DNA of 64,000 bases, taken from positions 1 through 64,000 of the forward strand of contig NZ_JACTVJ010000015.1 of NCBI RefSeq assembly GCF_014493765.1, given 5' to 3'. The position numbers were made by a program, and so were the translations under genes. Under the pieces are notes generated by a model that was not told where the DNA came from, ran no database searches, and worked only from the letters and a program-made list of their open reading frames with translations. Shown here in pieces: positions 44,673-53,744 of the stretch (positions are counted from its first letter, which is position 1; the number at the start of each line of letters is the position of its first letter). The DNA is from Streptomyces polyasparticus. GTDB taxonomy: Bacteria; Actinomycetota; Actinomycetes; Streptomycetales; Streptomycetaceae.

Positions 44673-44782
44673 CGGCCGGAGGGGACGGGGTGGGGTGCCT
44701 GGTTTTCGGGCGGACCGTCAACACCAACGCGAGTCCCTCGGTACCGGCCCACATTGCCCGAAAACCAGGTACCCCACCCCGG
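44673..44782 (+). repeat. Dispersed repeat, family 2, copy 2, forming a long hairpin
   Basis: The 44673-44752 part matches the copy at 11401-11480. In addition 44755-44782 (TTGCCCGAAAACCAGGTACC...) is the inverted complement of 44685-44713 with few mismatches, giving a stem of about 28 bp with a 41-nt loop. Could be the terminator of neither flanking gene; orientation to the dipeptidase gene suggests its 3' end. Confidence 0.75.
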
Positions 44783-44913
44783 CACCGACCCCACGCCGAA
44801 CCGCAGGCGCAGCCAAGGCGGCAGAGCGCCGGACACGAAGCGGCAGCGACAGCAGAGGGGGGTCCGGGCTGCGCCCGCCCCCAGACCCCGCCGCCGCCTC
44901 CGACCGCAGGGCG

Positions 44914-46146
44914 CTAGTTGGCGTTCACCCCGTCCAAGGAATCCAGCGTCGCGTTCGAAGGACCCCGCTGGGACTGGAGCGACGCGGCCACCGATTCCGC
45001 GTCGCGCAGGGCGCGGACCGCGTTGGACCAGGTCAGCTTGGAGAGGTCCGTGGACGACCAGCCCCGGCGCAGGAGCTCCGCGATCAGGTTGGGGTAGCCG
45101 GCCACGTCGTCGAGGCCGGACGGGGTGAAGGCCGTGCCGTCGTAGTCGCCGCCGATGCCGATGTGGTCGATGCCGGCGACCTCGCGCATGTGGTCCAGGT
45201 GGTCGGCCACGGTCGAGACGGTGGCGATCGGGCGCGGGTTCGCCGCCTCGAAGGCGCGGTGGATCTCCATCGCCTCGGGGGTGGTGTCCAGGTGGTGGCG
45301 GCCGTGCGCGCGCATGTTCTCGTCCGCCGCCTGCGTCCAGGCCACGGCCGCGGGCAGGATGAACTTCGGGACGAAGGTGGCCATGGCCACGCCACCGTTG
45401 GCGGGCAGCTGGGCCAGCACGTCGTCCGGGATGTTGCGCGGGTGGTCGCAGACCGCGCGGGAGGAGGAGTGGGAGAAGATCACCGGGGCCACGGACTCGT
45501 CCAGTGCGTCCCGCATCGTCGAGGCCGCAACGTGGGAGAGGTCGACGAGCATGCCCGTGCGGTTCATCTCGCGGACGACCTCGCGGCCGAAGGCCGACAG
45601 ACCGCCGACACCGGGCTCGTCCGTCGCCGAGTCCGCCCACGCGATGTTGTCGTTGTGGGTCAGCGTCATGTAGCGCACGCCCAGTGCGTACAGCGCGCGC
45701 AGCGTCGCAAGCGAGTTGTTGATCGAGTGGCCGCCCTCGGCGCCCTTCAGGGAGGCGATCCGGCCCTCGCCGCGGGCCTTCTCCATGTCGTCCGCGGTCA
45801 GCGCGCGGGCGAGGTCCTTCGGATACGCGGCGAGCAGCTGGTCGACACAGTCGATCTGCTCGAGCGTGGCGCTGACCGCGTCCTCGCCGGCCATGTCGCT
45901 GCGTACGTACACCGACCAGAACTGCGCACCGACCCCGCCGGCCCGCAGCCGCGGGATGTCGGTGTGCAGCCGGCCGCGCAGATCTCCGGCGATGTCGCGC
46001 CGCGCGAGGTCGTACCGCACGGTCTCGCGCAGCGCCCAGGGCAGGTCGTTGTGCCCGTCGACCACGGGGTGCTCGGCGAGCAGGTCGAGGGCCTCGGCCA
46101 GGTACGGAGAGAGATCGGTGTCCGGCGACGAGGAGGGAGAAGTCAT
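44914..46146 (-). CDS. M19 membrane-dipeptidase-family dipeptidase
   Basis: A 410-aa zinc dipeptidase with an intact renal-dipeptidase active site. The metal ligands are in [14 protein letters not shown], the bridging Glu region in [10 protein letters not shown], the histidines in [12 protein letters not shown] and [18 protein letters not shown], and the Asp in [12 protein letters not shown]. It hydrolyses dipeptides, probably also D-amino-acid-containing ones. ATG 46146 ([20 protein letters not shown]) is the proper start although the frame stays open far upstream into purE. No signal peptide, so it is cytosolic. Its neighbour at 42929 is a decayed paralogue, which suggests an old tandem duplication. 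Confidence 0.94.
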   Translation of the reverse strand: MTSPSSSPDTDLSPYLAEALDLLAEHPVVDGHNDLPWALRETVRYDLARRDIAGDLRGRLHTDIPRLRAGGVGAQFWSVYVRSDMAGEDAVSATLEQIDCVDQLLAAYPKDLARALTADDMEKARGEGRIASLKGAEGGHSINNSLATLRALYALGVRYMTLTHNDNIAWADSATDEPGVGGLSAFGREVVREMNRTGMLVDLSHVAASTMRDALDESVAPVIFSHSSSRAVCDHPRNIPDDVLAQLPANGGVAMATFVPKFILPAAVAWTQAADENMRAHGRHHLDTTPEAMEIHRAFEAANPRPIATVSTVADHLDHMREVAGIDHIGIGGDYDGTAFTPSGLDDVAGYPNLIAELLRRGWSSTDLSKLTWSNAVRALRDAESVAASLQSQRGPSNATLDSLDGVNAN

Positions 46147-46205
46147 GCCCCCAACGTAACCCCGGGGGCATGACCTGCTCATAAGCGCCGGACCCGAGCG
46201 GACTC

Positions 46206-46727
46206 CTACTTCGCGAAGCCGAAGGATTTGTTGCCCTCCGCCTTGGCGCGCAGGCGGCGGCCCTTCTCGGTGGCCTGGTCGTTGAGCTCCTGCTGGAACT
46301 CCCGCATCCGGCCGAGCAGTTCGGCGTCCGAGGTCGCGAGGATCCGTGCCGCGAGCAGTCCGGCGTTGCGGGCGCCGCCCACCGACACCGTGGCGACCGG
46401 CACACCGGCCGGCATCTGCACGATGGACAGAAGCGAGTCCATGCCGTCCAGGTACTTCAGCGGTACGGGGACGCCGATCACCGGCAGCGGCGTCACCGAG
46501 GCCAGCATGCCCGGCAGATGGGCCGCTCCCCCGGCGCCCGCGATGATCGCCTTGAGACCACGGTCGGCCGCCTCCTCGCCGTACGCGATCATCTCGCGCG
46601 GCATCCGGTGCGCCGAGACCACATCGACCTCGTACGGGATCTCGAACTCGGCGAGCGCCTGCGCGGCCGCCTCCATCACGGGCCAGTCGGAGTCCGAGCC
46701 CATGACAATGCCAACGACAGCACTCAT
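46206..46727 (-). CDS. purE: N5-carboxyaminoimidazole ribonucleotide mutase
   Basis: A 173-aa purine-biosynthesis enzyme converting N5-CAIR to CAIR. Class I PurE marks are all present: [43 protein letters not shown] and the late AGLLAARIL. The C-terminus has a short lysine-rich extension ([12 protein letters not shown]). ATG 46727 overlaps the purK stop by 4 nt (ATGA), so purK and purE form a coupled operon with purK first. Confidence 0.97.
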   Translation of the reverse strand: MSAVVGIVMGSDSDWPVMEAAAQALAEFEIPYEVDVVSAHRMPREMIAYGEEAADRGLKAIIAGAGGAAHLPGMLASVTPLPVIGVPVPLKYLDGMDSLLSIVQMPAGVPVATVSVGGARNAGLLAARILATSDAELLGRMREFQQELNDQATEKGRRLRAKAEGNKSFGFAK

Positions 46728-47863
46728 TCGGTGATCGTTCCTCGCAGGTAGCCGGCGGCGTGCGATGCGCGCTCGAGCACATCGTCCAAGTCGTCGCCGT
46801 AGGTGTTGACATGACCGACCTTGCGGCCGGGCTTCACATCCTTGCCGTACATATGGATCTTGAGCTGGGGGTCCCTGGCCATGCAGTGCAGATACGCGGA
46901 GTACATGTCCGGGTAGTCGCCGCCGAGGACGTTCGCCATCACGGTCCACTTGGCGCGCGGGCGCGGGTCCCCGAGCGGCAGATCGAGCACGGCGCGTACG
47001 TGGTTGGCGAACTGGGAGGTGACGGCGCCGTCCTGGGTCCAGTGGCCCGAGTTGTGGGGGCGCATCGCCAGCTCGTTGACCAGGATGCGGCCGTCGGGCG
47101 TCTCGAAGAGCTCGACGGCGAGGTGCCCGACGACACCCAGTTCGTGGGCGATGCGCAGGGCCAACTCCTGGGCACTGCCCGCCAGTTCCGCCGAGAGATC
47201 GGGCGCGGGCGCGATCACCGTGTCGCAGACGCCGTCCACCTGGCGGGACTCCACGACCGGGTAGGCCACGGCCTGGCCGTGCGGCGAGCGGACGACGTTG
47301 GCCGCCAACTCCCGTACGAACTCCACCTTCTCCTCGGCGAGCACCGGGACACCGGCCCGGAACGGATCGGCGGCGTCTTCGGCGGAACGTACGAACCACA
47401 CGCCCTTGCCGTCGTAACCGCCGCGCACCGTCTTGAGGATGACAGGGAAGCCCCCGCCCTCCTCCGCGAACGCGACCACGTCCGCCACATCGCGCACGAT
47501 GCGATGGCGCGGGCAGGGTGCGCCGAGCGCGGTGAGGCGCTCGCGCATCACGCCCTTGTCCTGCGCGTGCTGGAGCGCATCGGGCCCGGGGCGTACGGGG
47601 ATTCCGTCCGCCTCCAGGGCGCGCAGGTGCTCCAGGGGCACATGCTCGTGGTCGAAGGTGATCACGTCACAACCGCGCGCGAAGTCACGCAGCGTGTCCA
47701 GGTCGCGATAGTCGCCGATGACGACATCGCCGACGACCTGCGCCGCGGAATCCGTGGGGGTGTCACTGAGGAGCTTGAACCTGATGCCGAGCGGGATGCC
47801 TGCTTCGTGCGTCATGCGCGCGAGCTGCCCACCGCCGACCATGCCGACTACCGGGAACGTCAC
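46724..47863 (-). CDS. purK: N5-carboxyaminoimidazole ribonucleotide synthase
   Basis: A 379-aa ATP-grasp enzyme that carboxylates AIR to N5-CAIR with ATP and bicarbonate. It begins [18 protein letters not shown], the typical start, followed by the ATP-grasp regions [19 protein letters not shown] and [16 protein letters not shown]. The substrate and metal end is [30 protein letters not shown] 47863 is the start. It is divergent from the GtrA gene with 127 nt between. It works directly with PurE, encoded just downstream with overlapping codons. Confidence 0.97.
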   Translation of the reverse strand: MTFPVVGMVGGGQLARMTHEAGIPLGIRFKLLSDTPTDSAAQVVGDVVIGDYRDLDTLRDFARGCDVITFDHEHVPLEHLRALEADGIPVRPGPDALQHAQDKGVMRERLTALGAPCPRHRIVRDVADVVAFAEEGGGFPVILKTVRGGYDGKGVWFVRSAEDAADPFRAGVPVLAEEKVEFVRELAANVVRSPHGQAVAYPVVESRQVDGVCDTVIAPAPDLSAELAGSAQELALRIAHELGVVGHLAVELFETPDGRILVNELAMRPHNSGHWTQDGAVTSQFANHVRAVLDLPLGDPRPRAKWTVMANVLGGDYPDMYSAYLHCMARDPQLKIHMYGKDVKPGRKVGHVNTYGDDLDDVLERASHAAGYLRGTITE

Positions 47864-47990
47864 ATCCTCCAGGGTAATGGCCCCCGGGATACGTAAAGTC
47901 CTACGAGTCCTGCGTCACACATCACAGCGTGGTTAGCATGGTCGGAAGACATAAGCGGGGGAAACGACCGAACGGGGCTGGCCGATCACC

Positions 47991-48491
47991 ATGAGTGAGC
48001 GTGGCGCACTGCGCGCACAACTGGATCAGCTCTGGCGGGAGATCGCGAAGTTCGGTGCCGTGGGTGGCGTCGGCATGCTGGTCAACCTCGGCGTCTTCAA
48101 CCTGCTGCGGCACACCACGGAGATCCCCGTGGTGCGCGCCTCGATCCTCGCGACGGCCGTGGCGATCTGCTGCAACTACGTGGGGTTCCGGTACTTCACT
48201 TACCGTGACCGGGACAAGAGCAGTCGTACGAAGGAGATGACGCTCTTCCTGCTGTTCTCGATCGTGGGACTCGTGATCGAGAACGGGGTGCTGTACGCGG
48301 CGACGTACGGATTCGGCTGGGACAGCCCGCTGCAGTCCAATGTCTTCAAGTTCGTCGGCATCGGGATCGCGACGCTGTTCCGGTTCTGGTCGTACCGCAC
48401 GTGGGTGTTCCGGACGCTGCCGGCCCGTGAGGCCGTGGCCAGCGCGGAATCGTTCCTCGAGGAGTCCTCGCCGGAGCGCACGCGGCGCTGA
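47991..48491 (+). CDS. GtrA-family membrane protein
   Basis: A 166-aa protein with four predicted membrane helices. It starts with the amphipathic WREIAKFGAVGGVGMLVNLGVFNLL, then ATAVAICCNYVGFRYFTYRD and ends WSYRTWVF, the classic GtrA signature. GtrA proteins are thought to help translocate or position polyprenyl-linked sugars during cell-surface polysaccharide synthesis, which would suit the envelope theme of this region. ATG 47991 start. It is convergent with the sensor kinase gene, 17 nt between stop codons. Confidence 0.92.
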   Translation: MSERGALRAQLDQLWREIAKFGAVGGVGMLVNLGVFNLLRHTTEIPVVRASILATAVAICCNYVGFRYFTYRDRDKSSRTKEMTLFLLFSIVGLVIENGVLYAATYGFGWDSPLQSNVFKFVGIGIATLFRFWSYRTWVFRTLPAREAVASAESFLEESSPERTRR

Positions 48492-48508
48492 GCCGCTCCT
48501 CGCCGTCG

Positions 48509-49774
48509 CTAGCGGACCGTGCGCTCCTCGTCCGCCGGTGTCCGCGGCGTGCTGGACAGGAACAGGCCGAACACCGGCGGCTGCGCCTGCAGCATCTCCA
48601 GACGGCCGCCGTCCGCCTCCGCCAGGTCGCGGGCGACCGCGAGGCCGATGCCGGTGGAGTTGCGGCCGCTGATGGCGCGCTCGAAGATCCGGGTGCCGAG
48701 CTCGGGCGTCACGCCGGGCCCTTCGTCCGTGACCTCGATGACCACCTGGTTGCCCGCGACGCGGGTGCGCAGCGCGACCGTGCCGCCGCCGTGCATCAGG
48801 GAGTTCTCGATCAGGGCCGCGAGCACCTGGGCGACCGCGCCCGGGGTGCCGACGGCCCGCAGGTTCTGCTTTCCGGAGTGCACGATGGCGCGGCCCGCGC
48901 TGCGGTAGGCCGGGCGCCACTCCTCCAGCTGCTGTTTGACGACCTCGTCGAGGTCGAAGGAGACCGCCGAACCCGTACGGGGATCACGGGAGTTGGTGAG
49001 CAGCCGCTCCACCACGTCGGTGAGCCGCTCCACCTGGGTGAGCGCGATGGTCGCCTCCTCCTTCACCGTGTCCGGGTCGTCGGTGAGCGTGATCTCCTCC
49101 AGGCGCATGGAGAGCGCGGTCAGCGGGGTGCGGAGCTGGTGGGAGGCGTCGGCGGCGAGCCGGCGTTCGGCGGTCAGCATGCGGGCGATGCGCTCGGCCG
49201 AGGAGTCGAGGACGTCGGCGACCCGGTCGAGCTCGGGCACGCCGTAGCGCTTGTGGCGCGGGCGGGGGTCGCCCGAGCCGAGGCGTTCGGCGGTCTCCGC
49301 GAGGTCGGTGAGCGGGGACGCGAGCCGGTTGGCCTGGCGTACGGCGAGCAGCACGGCGGCGATCACGGCGAGCGTGGCCACCGCGAGGATCATGAGGAGC
49401 GTGCGCCAGACCTCGTTGGTCACCGAGGAGCGGGGCTCCTGGACCGTGACGGTCTCGCCCTGCTCGCCCTTCTCCTCGGCCTCGATGACATCGCCGGCGG
49501 GGCGCTCGCCGATCTCGATGGGGTCGCGGCCGGGGATCTCGATCAGGGCATAGCGCCCGCCGTCGACCTGGTCGCCCAGGACCTGGGCGCTGATCGACTC
49601 ATGGCCGAGGATGCGGGAGTCGACGATGGACGCGAGCCGCACCGCCTCGGACTCCACCCGCTCCTGGGCACTGGTGGTGATCGTCCGGGTCTCCACGATG
49701 ACCAGGGAGACCCCGAAGACGGCGATCACGACGAGCACCACGGCGAGCGTGGAGTTGATCAGACGGCGGCGCAC
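48509..49774 (-). CDS. Two-component sensor histidine kinase
   Basis: A 421-aa membrane kinase. A first helix (LINSTLAVVLVVIAVFGVSLVIV, about 5-27), a short extracellular sensor (about 30-125), a second helix (LLMILAVATLAVIAAVLLAV, about 126-145) and HAMP are followed by the phosphoacceptor region AADASHQLRTPLTALSMRLEE. The ATPase domain contains the N box ALIENSLMHGGG and the G boxes VTDEGPGVTPELG and GIGLAVARDLAEADGG. GTG 49774 start. It lies 78 nt after its response regulator on the same strand. The signal is not recognisable. Confidence 0.95.
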   Translation of the reverse strand: MRRRLINSTLAVVLVVIAVFGVSLVIVETRTITTSAQERVESEAVRLASIVDSRILGHESISAQVLGDQVDGGRYALIEIPGRDPIEIGERPAGDVIEAEEKGEQGETVTVQEPRSSVTNEVWRTLLMILAVATLAVIAAVLLAVRQANRLASPLTDLAETAERLGSGDPRPRHKRYGVPELDRVADVLDSSAERIARMLTAERRLAADASHQLRTPLTALSMRLEEITLTDDPDTVKEEATIALTQVERLTDVVERLLTNSRDPRTGSAVSFDLDEVVKQQLEEWRPAYRSAGRAIVHSGKQNLRAVGTPGAVAQVLAALIENSLMHGGGTVALRTRVAGNQVVIEVTDEGPGVTPELGTRIFERAISGRNSTGIGLAVARDLAEADGGRLEMLQAQPPVFGLFLSSTPRTPADEERTVR

Positions 49775-49852
49775 AGGGGGGACCTTTCGGTACGAGGGGG
49801 TTCAAGGGGCGGTCCCCCACACCCCCCGTATCAGCTCTGCCTCGGCTCCGCG

Positions 49853-50530
49853 TCAGCTCTTCTCGAAGCGGAAGCCCACTCCGCGCACCGTGGCGATGTA
49901 GCGCGGGTTGGCCGCGTCGTCGCCGAGCTTCTTGCGCAGCCAGGAGATGTGCATGTCGAGGGTCTTGGTGGAGGACCACCACGTGGTGTCCCAGACCTCG
50001 CGCATCAGCTGGTCGCGGGTGACGACCCGGCCCGCGTCGCGCACCAGGACCCGCAGGAGGTCGAACTCCTTGGCGGTGAGCTGGAGTTCCTCGTCGCCCA
50101 TCCAGGCGCGGTGCGACTCGACGTCGATCCGCACGCCGTGCGTGGCGGGCGCCTCCTTGACCTCCGCGGCGCCGCGCCGCAGCAGGGCCCGTACGCGGGC
50201 GAGCAGTTCGGCCAGGCGGAAGGGCTTGGTGACATAGTCGTCGGCGCCGGCGTCGAGGCCGACCACCGTGTCCACCTCGTCCGCGCGGGCGGTCAGGATG
50301 AGGATCGGGATCGCGTGCCCGTCGGCCCGCAGCCTCCGTGCGACCTCCAGGCCGTCCATCCCCGGCAGCCCCAGATCGAGCACCACCAGGTCGACACCGC
50401 CCTGCAGGCCCGCGTCGAGAGCGGTCGGTCCGTCTTCGCGTACTTCGACCTCGTAACCCTCCCTGCGCAGTGCACGGGCCAGTGGCTCCGAGATGGACGC
50501 GTCATCCTCGGCGAGCAGTACACGGGTCAT
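49853..50530 (-). CDS. OmpR-family response regulator
   Basis: A 225-aa DNA-binding response regulator. The receiver domain (about 1-115) has acidic LLAEDDAS, the phosphoacceptor Asp in LVVLDLGLPGMDG, the ILTARADEVDTV region and the Lys of DDYVTKPF. The winged-helix effector (about 130-222) ends TWWSSTKTLDMHISWLRKKLGDD...RGVGFRFEKS. ATG 50530 is chosen because it directly precedes TRVLLAEDD; the frame is open to 50728. It pairs with the kinase gene downstream and is divergent from the peptide transporter gene, which may be a target. Confidence 0.96.
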   Translation of the reverse strand: MTRVLLAEDDASISEPLARALRREGYEVEVREDGPTALDAGLQGGVDLVVLDLGLPGMDGLEVARRLRADGHAIPILILTARADEVDTVVGLDAGADDYVTKPFRLAELLARVRALLRRGAAEVKEAPATHGVRIDVESHRAWMGDEELQLTAKEFDLLRVLVRDAGRVVTRDQLMREVWDTTWWSSTKTLDMHISWLRKKLGDDAANPRYIATVRGVGFRFEKS

Positions 50531-51062
50531 GGCCCTGATGGTAGTCGGCCCGGGCTGCGGAGATACGGGCATCCGGCATGCCTTCCGTACCTCTGGGGCA
50601 GGAGGGCCGCATGGGAGCCCCAAGAGGTACGGAGCACCTTGAGAGACCTGCGAGACTGTTGGCGTTTCTCGTGAGTTACCTTCGAATTGCGGGTTCGGTT
50701 CCATCAGGGCTTGTGATCCAGCTCTCAAATGCTTCCATACGCACCCTTAATCTCTTTATGGTGTGCGAACGCCTATAACCCCAGATGGGACTTTCGGCCC
50801 CCTGAATCAGCCGAAAGTCTCTTATTGCGGGGCGAGGTTGCGCCGCAACCTTTAGTGATTGACCTATGGGCCGGGCCCCCTGCGCGAAGAAGCGCGAGGG
50901 GCGTGGATCCCGGAGCGCACTGCTCTCTTCTTCGTCTCCGTACGGAACGAGGCCCCCTGGGCGTGGGGACGAGCTGAGGCGACCGGTGCCGGCCACCCCC
51001 CACCGGGCGCGCATCACGCTCACAGCTGCGTGCAGCGCGTCCCGAGCGAACAAGGAACGACC
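50531..51062. promoter_or_regulatory. Long divergent region with structured leader before the peptide transporter
   Basis: There is no gene here. Two hairpins stand out on the plus strand: GACTTTCGGC/GCCGAAAGTC (50789-50798, 50810-50819, 11-nt loop) and AGGTTG/CAACCT (50835-50840, 50846-50851). A region around 50690-50780 is unusually AT-rich (CTTAATCTCTTTATGG) and probably holds the promoter, which would leave a leader of over 200 nt for the transporter. Confidence 0.45.
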
Positions 51063-52577
51063 ATGGCGTCCAGCCTGACGAAGCCTTCCGCCGCCGGCGA
51101 GAAGACCTTCTTCGGCCACCCCCGCGGCCTGGCCACACTCTTCATGACCGAGATGTGGGAGCGCTTCTCCTACTACGGCATGCGCGCGCTGCTCGTGATG
51201 TACCTGATCTCCGGTGGCGCCGATGCCGCGACCGGTTCCCAGGGCGGCGGCCTCGCCTACACGGCGGCGGCCGCGACCGCGATCTACTCGGTCTACGTGT
51301 CGCTCGTGTACCTCTTCACGCTGCCCGGCGGCTGGTTCGGTGACCGCGTCTGGGGCGCCCGCAAGACGGTCGCCATCGCGAGCGTCGTGATCGTCGCCGG
51401 TCACGTCAGCCTCGCGCTGCCCACGCAGGTGATGTTCTTCGTCGGTCTGGCCCTCGTGGCCGTCGGCTCCGGCCTCCTGAAGGCCAACATCTCCACGATG
51501 GTCGGCCAGCTGTACACCGACCCGAAGGACGTCCGTCGCGACGGCGGCTTCACGATCTTCTACATGGGCATCAACCTCGGTGCCTTCGCCGCTCCGTTCG
51601 CGATCGGCATCCTCGGCGAGAAGGTCAACTGGCACCTCGGCTTCGGTCTCGCGGCCGTCGGTATGGCGCTCGGCGCCATCCAGTTCATGATCGGCTCGAA
51701 GCACCTGGCCCCGGTCTCCAGCGAGGTCCCGAACCCGCTGACCGCGCCCGAGAAGCGCGCCGTCATCACCAAGACGCTGGCCGCCATCGCCGTGACCGCC
51801 GCGTTCTACCTGGTCGTCGCCTTCACCGGTGTCTGGGACCTGACCCTCAACTGGGCGCTGCTCCCGATCACCATCATCGGCCTGGTCGTCCCGATCGCCG
51901 TGATCGCCCGCATCAAGTCCGACAAGGACCTGAACGGCGAAGAGCAGACCAAGATGAACGCGTTCATCTGGTTCTTCGTGGCCGCGGCCGTGTTCTGGAT
52001 GATCTTCGACCAGGGCGGCTCGACGCTGTCGATCTTCGGTGAGACCTCCACCGAGCGCTCGATCTTCGGCTGGACCATGCCGAACACGCTGTTCCAGTCG
52101 CTGAACCCCGGCTTCGTCATGATCTTCGCGCCGATCGTCGCCGCGATCTGGCTGGCCCTGGCCCGCCGCAACCGCGAGCCCGACACCGTCGTGAAGTTCT
52201 CGATGGGTCTGGTCATCATCGGCGCCTCGTTCTTCGTCTTCCTGGTCCCCATGGGCATGGCGGGCGAGGGCAAGGTCTCCATGTGGTGGCTGGTGCTCAT
52301 CTTCCTGATGCACACCTTCGGTGAGCTGTGCCTGTCCCCGGTGGGTCTGTCCCTGACCACCAAGCTGGCGCCCCGCAAGTACGCCGCCCAGATGATGGGT
52401 GTCTTCTTCCTCGCCGTCACCGCCGGTGACTCCGTGACCGGCATGCTCTCCATCGCCGGTGTGGACCTCAACGGCAAGGGCGTCGTCGCCCTGGAGGCCG
52501 CCGCCGCGGTCCTGGCCGGCTTCGCGATCTACATGTCGCGCAAGAAGGTCAAGTCCCTGATGGGTGACGTCCGCTGA
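51063..52577 (+). CDS. Proton-dependent oligopeptide transporter (POT/PTR family)
   Basis: A 504-aa major-facilitator protein with about 14 helices. The POT signature MTEMWERFSYYGMRALLVMYL is at residues 33-53, including the ExxERFxYY motif for proton coupling. The GFTIFYMGINLGAFAAPFA motif (about 160-180) and the FGELCLSPVGLSLTTKLAP region (about 419-438) are also diagnostic. It imports di- and tripeptides with protons. ATG 51063 (AAGGAA upstream) is chosen over an upstream frame that starts in the leader. A terminator follows. The two M19 dipeptidases nearby could process imported dipeptides. Confidence 0.95.
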   Translation: MASSLTKPSAAGEKTFFGHPRGLATLFMTEMWERFSYYGMRALLVMYLISGGADAATGSQGGGLAYTAAAATAIYSVYVSLVYLFTLPGGWFGDRVWGARKTVAIASVVIVAGHVSLALPTQVMFFVGLALVAVGSGLLKANISTMVGQLYTDPKDVRRDGGFTIFYMGINLGAFAAPFAIGILGEKVNWHLGFGLAAVGMALGAIQFMIGSKHLAPVSSEVPNPLTAPEKRAVITKTLAAIAVTAAFYLVVAFTGVWDLTLNWALLPITIIGLVVPIAVIARIKSDKDLNGEEQTKMNAFIWFFVAAAVFWMIFDQGGSTLSIFGETSTERSIFGWTMPNTLFQSLNPGFVMIFAPIVAAIWLALARRNREPDTVVKFSMGLVIIGASFFVFLVPMGMAGEGKVSMWWLVLIFLMHTFGELCLSPVGLSLTTKLAPRKYAAQMMGVFFLAVTAGDSVTGMLSIAGVDLNGKGVVALEAAAAVLAGFAIYMSRKKVKSLMGDVR

Positions 52578-52616
52578 GGTAGCTCACGGATCGCGCGTCT
52601 CGTACGCCGCTCTCGA

Positions 52617-52656
52617 ACGAAGGGCCGTCGCACCACTCGGTGCGGTGGCCCTTCGT
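52617..52656 (+). terminator. Terminator of the peptide transporter gene
   Basis: ACGAAGGGCC-GT-CGCACC pairs with GGTGCG-GT-GGCCCTTCGT, and GTTT follows; 40 nt after the stop codon. Confidence 0.8.
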
Positions 52657-52691
52657 GTTTCTCCCGTGGACCGCGGCGCGCCCCGTGGACG

Positions 52692-53606
52692 ATGCGGGAC
52701 ATGCGCCTCCTCCCGCGCCGCCCGACCCCGCGCCACGCGCTTCCGCGCCGCACGTTCCCGCGCCACGCGCCGCACCACTCCTTCCCGCGCCTCTCGCTGC
52801 GCCGCGTCTCGCTCGCGCTGCTCGCCTGCGCGGGGCTGCTGTCGTCCTCCGCGGCTCCGGCCGTCTCCGATCCGGTCGTACGGAAGTTCTCCTACGGATC
52901 GCACGCACGGCAGACCGTCACCGTGTACGGGGACCACGGCCCGGCGCTCGTCATCGTGCACGGCGGCTACTGGGCCGACGACACGGACTGGAGCCGCTGG
53001 GCGCGCTGGTTCGCCACGGAGGGCTTCCGCGTGTACGACGTGGACTACCGGCTCAACTCCGACGCCCGCTGGCCCGCACAGCGCACGGACGCCCTTGCCG
53101 CCCTCGACTGGGTGGCCCGGCACAGCGGCATGCGCCCGGTGGTGCTCGGCTCGTCCGCGGGCGGCCAGATCGCCACGGTCGCGGGCGGGTACGGGGAGGG
53201 CGCGTCCCGGGTACGCGGGGTCGTGGCGCTGTCGCCCGTGGCCACGCCGCGGCGGGCGTGGACGGACGGGGGCCGCGCCACGGCCTCGGCCAAGCAGCAG
53301 CGGCTGCGCAAGGAGGCGCGTCGGCTCGCGGGCTGCACGCCGTCGGTCTGCCCCGCGCAGTGGCGGTCGATGGCGGCGGCGACGTATGCGTCGGGTCCGG
53401 ACGACGCCCCACTGTTCCTGGTGCACTCGGCCTCGGAGTTCGTGCCGCCGGCGCACTCGCGGGATCTGTCATCGGCCGCGCGGGGAGCGGGACTTGGCGA
53501 TGTCACCGTCCGTACGGTGGCGGGCTCGGCGCACGGGGCGGCCCTGCTGTCGTCGGCCGCCGTGCGGGGTGCGGTGGTGGACTGGCTGCGGTCGCGGTCC
53601 GGTTGA
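52692..53606 (+). CDS. Secreted alpha/beta hydrolase
   Basis: A 304-aa exported hydrolase. The N-terminal 60 residues contain a Pro/Arg/His-rich stretch with a repeated FPRHAP-like motif and then a signal helix (VSLALLACAGLLSSSAA). The mature part shows the oxyanion HGGYWADD motif, the nucleophile elbow VLGSSAGGQIA and a C-terminal His in VAGSAHGAAL; the acid is probably the Glu in HSASEFV. These mark the BD-FAE/carboxylesterase-like family. Substrate unknown. ATG 52692 or ATG 52701 may be the start. Two Cys (GCTPSVCPAQ) may form a disulfide. Confidence 0.85.
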   Translation: MRDMRLLPRRPTPRHALPRRTFPRHAPHHSFPRLSLRRVSLALLACAGLLSSSAAPAVSDPVVRKFSYGSHARQTVTVYGDHGPALVIVHGGYWADDTDWSRWARWFATEGFRVYDVDYRLNSDARWPAQRTDALAALDWVARHSGMRPVVLGSSAGGQIATVAGGYGEGASRVRGVVALSPVATPRRAWTDGGRATASAKQQRLRKEARRLAGCTPSVCPAQWRSMAAATYASGPDDAPLFLVHSASEFVPPAHSRDLSSAARGAGLGDVTVRTVAGSAHGAALLSSAAVRGAVVDWLRSRSG

Positions 53607-53620
53607 GGGCGGGGCCTTTT

Positions 53621-53710
53621 CCCCTACCCGCCCCTTCCCGAAACCGGGGCTCTGCCCCGGACCCCGTATCCGAACTTCGTTCGGATGTCCTCAAGCGCCG
53701 GACGGGCTGG
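53621..53710 (+). repeat. Dispersed intergenic repeat, family 1, copy 4 (short)
   Basis: CCCCTACCCGCCCCTTCCCG start, ATCCGAACTTCGTTCGGAT hairpin, end CCTCAAGCGCCGGACGGGCTGG; lacks the middle hairpin module. It lies between convergent genes. Confidence 0.85.
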
Positions 53711-53744
53711 ATACGCAGCCCGTCCGACACCGTTGGACCATCAC

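Larger units (their letters stand above)
44192..44913. other. Long intergenic region made largely of repeats
   Basis: There is no supportable gene in these 722 nt. From left to right: a 27-nt direct repeat differing at one base (44347-44373 and 44384-44410, GTGCGGTGCG...GCGGGTGG); a G-rich run with five G-tracts (about 44403-44430) suited to a quadruplex; family-1 repeat material (44449-44629); and a family-2 repeat with a long inverted partner (44673-44782). The promoter of the M19-like gene must lie near the left end. Confidence 0.7.

Noticed and set aside
46147-46812. N-terminal extension of the intact M19 dipeptidase into purE
   Set aside because: The frame is open only because it shadows purE; the family start is at 46146.
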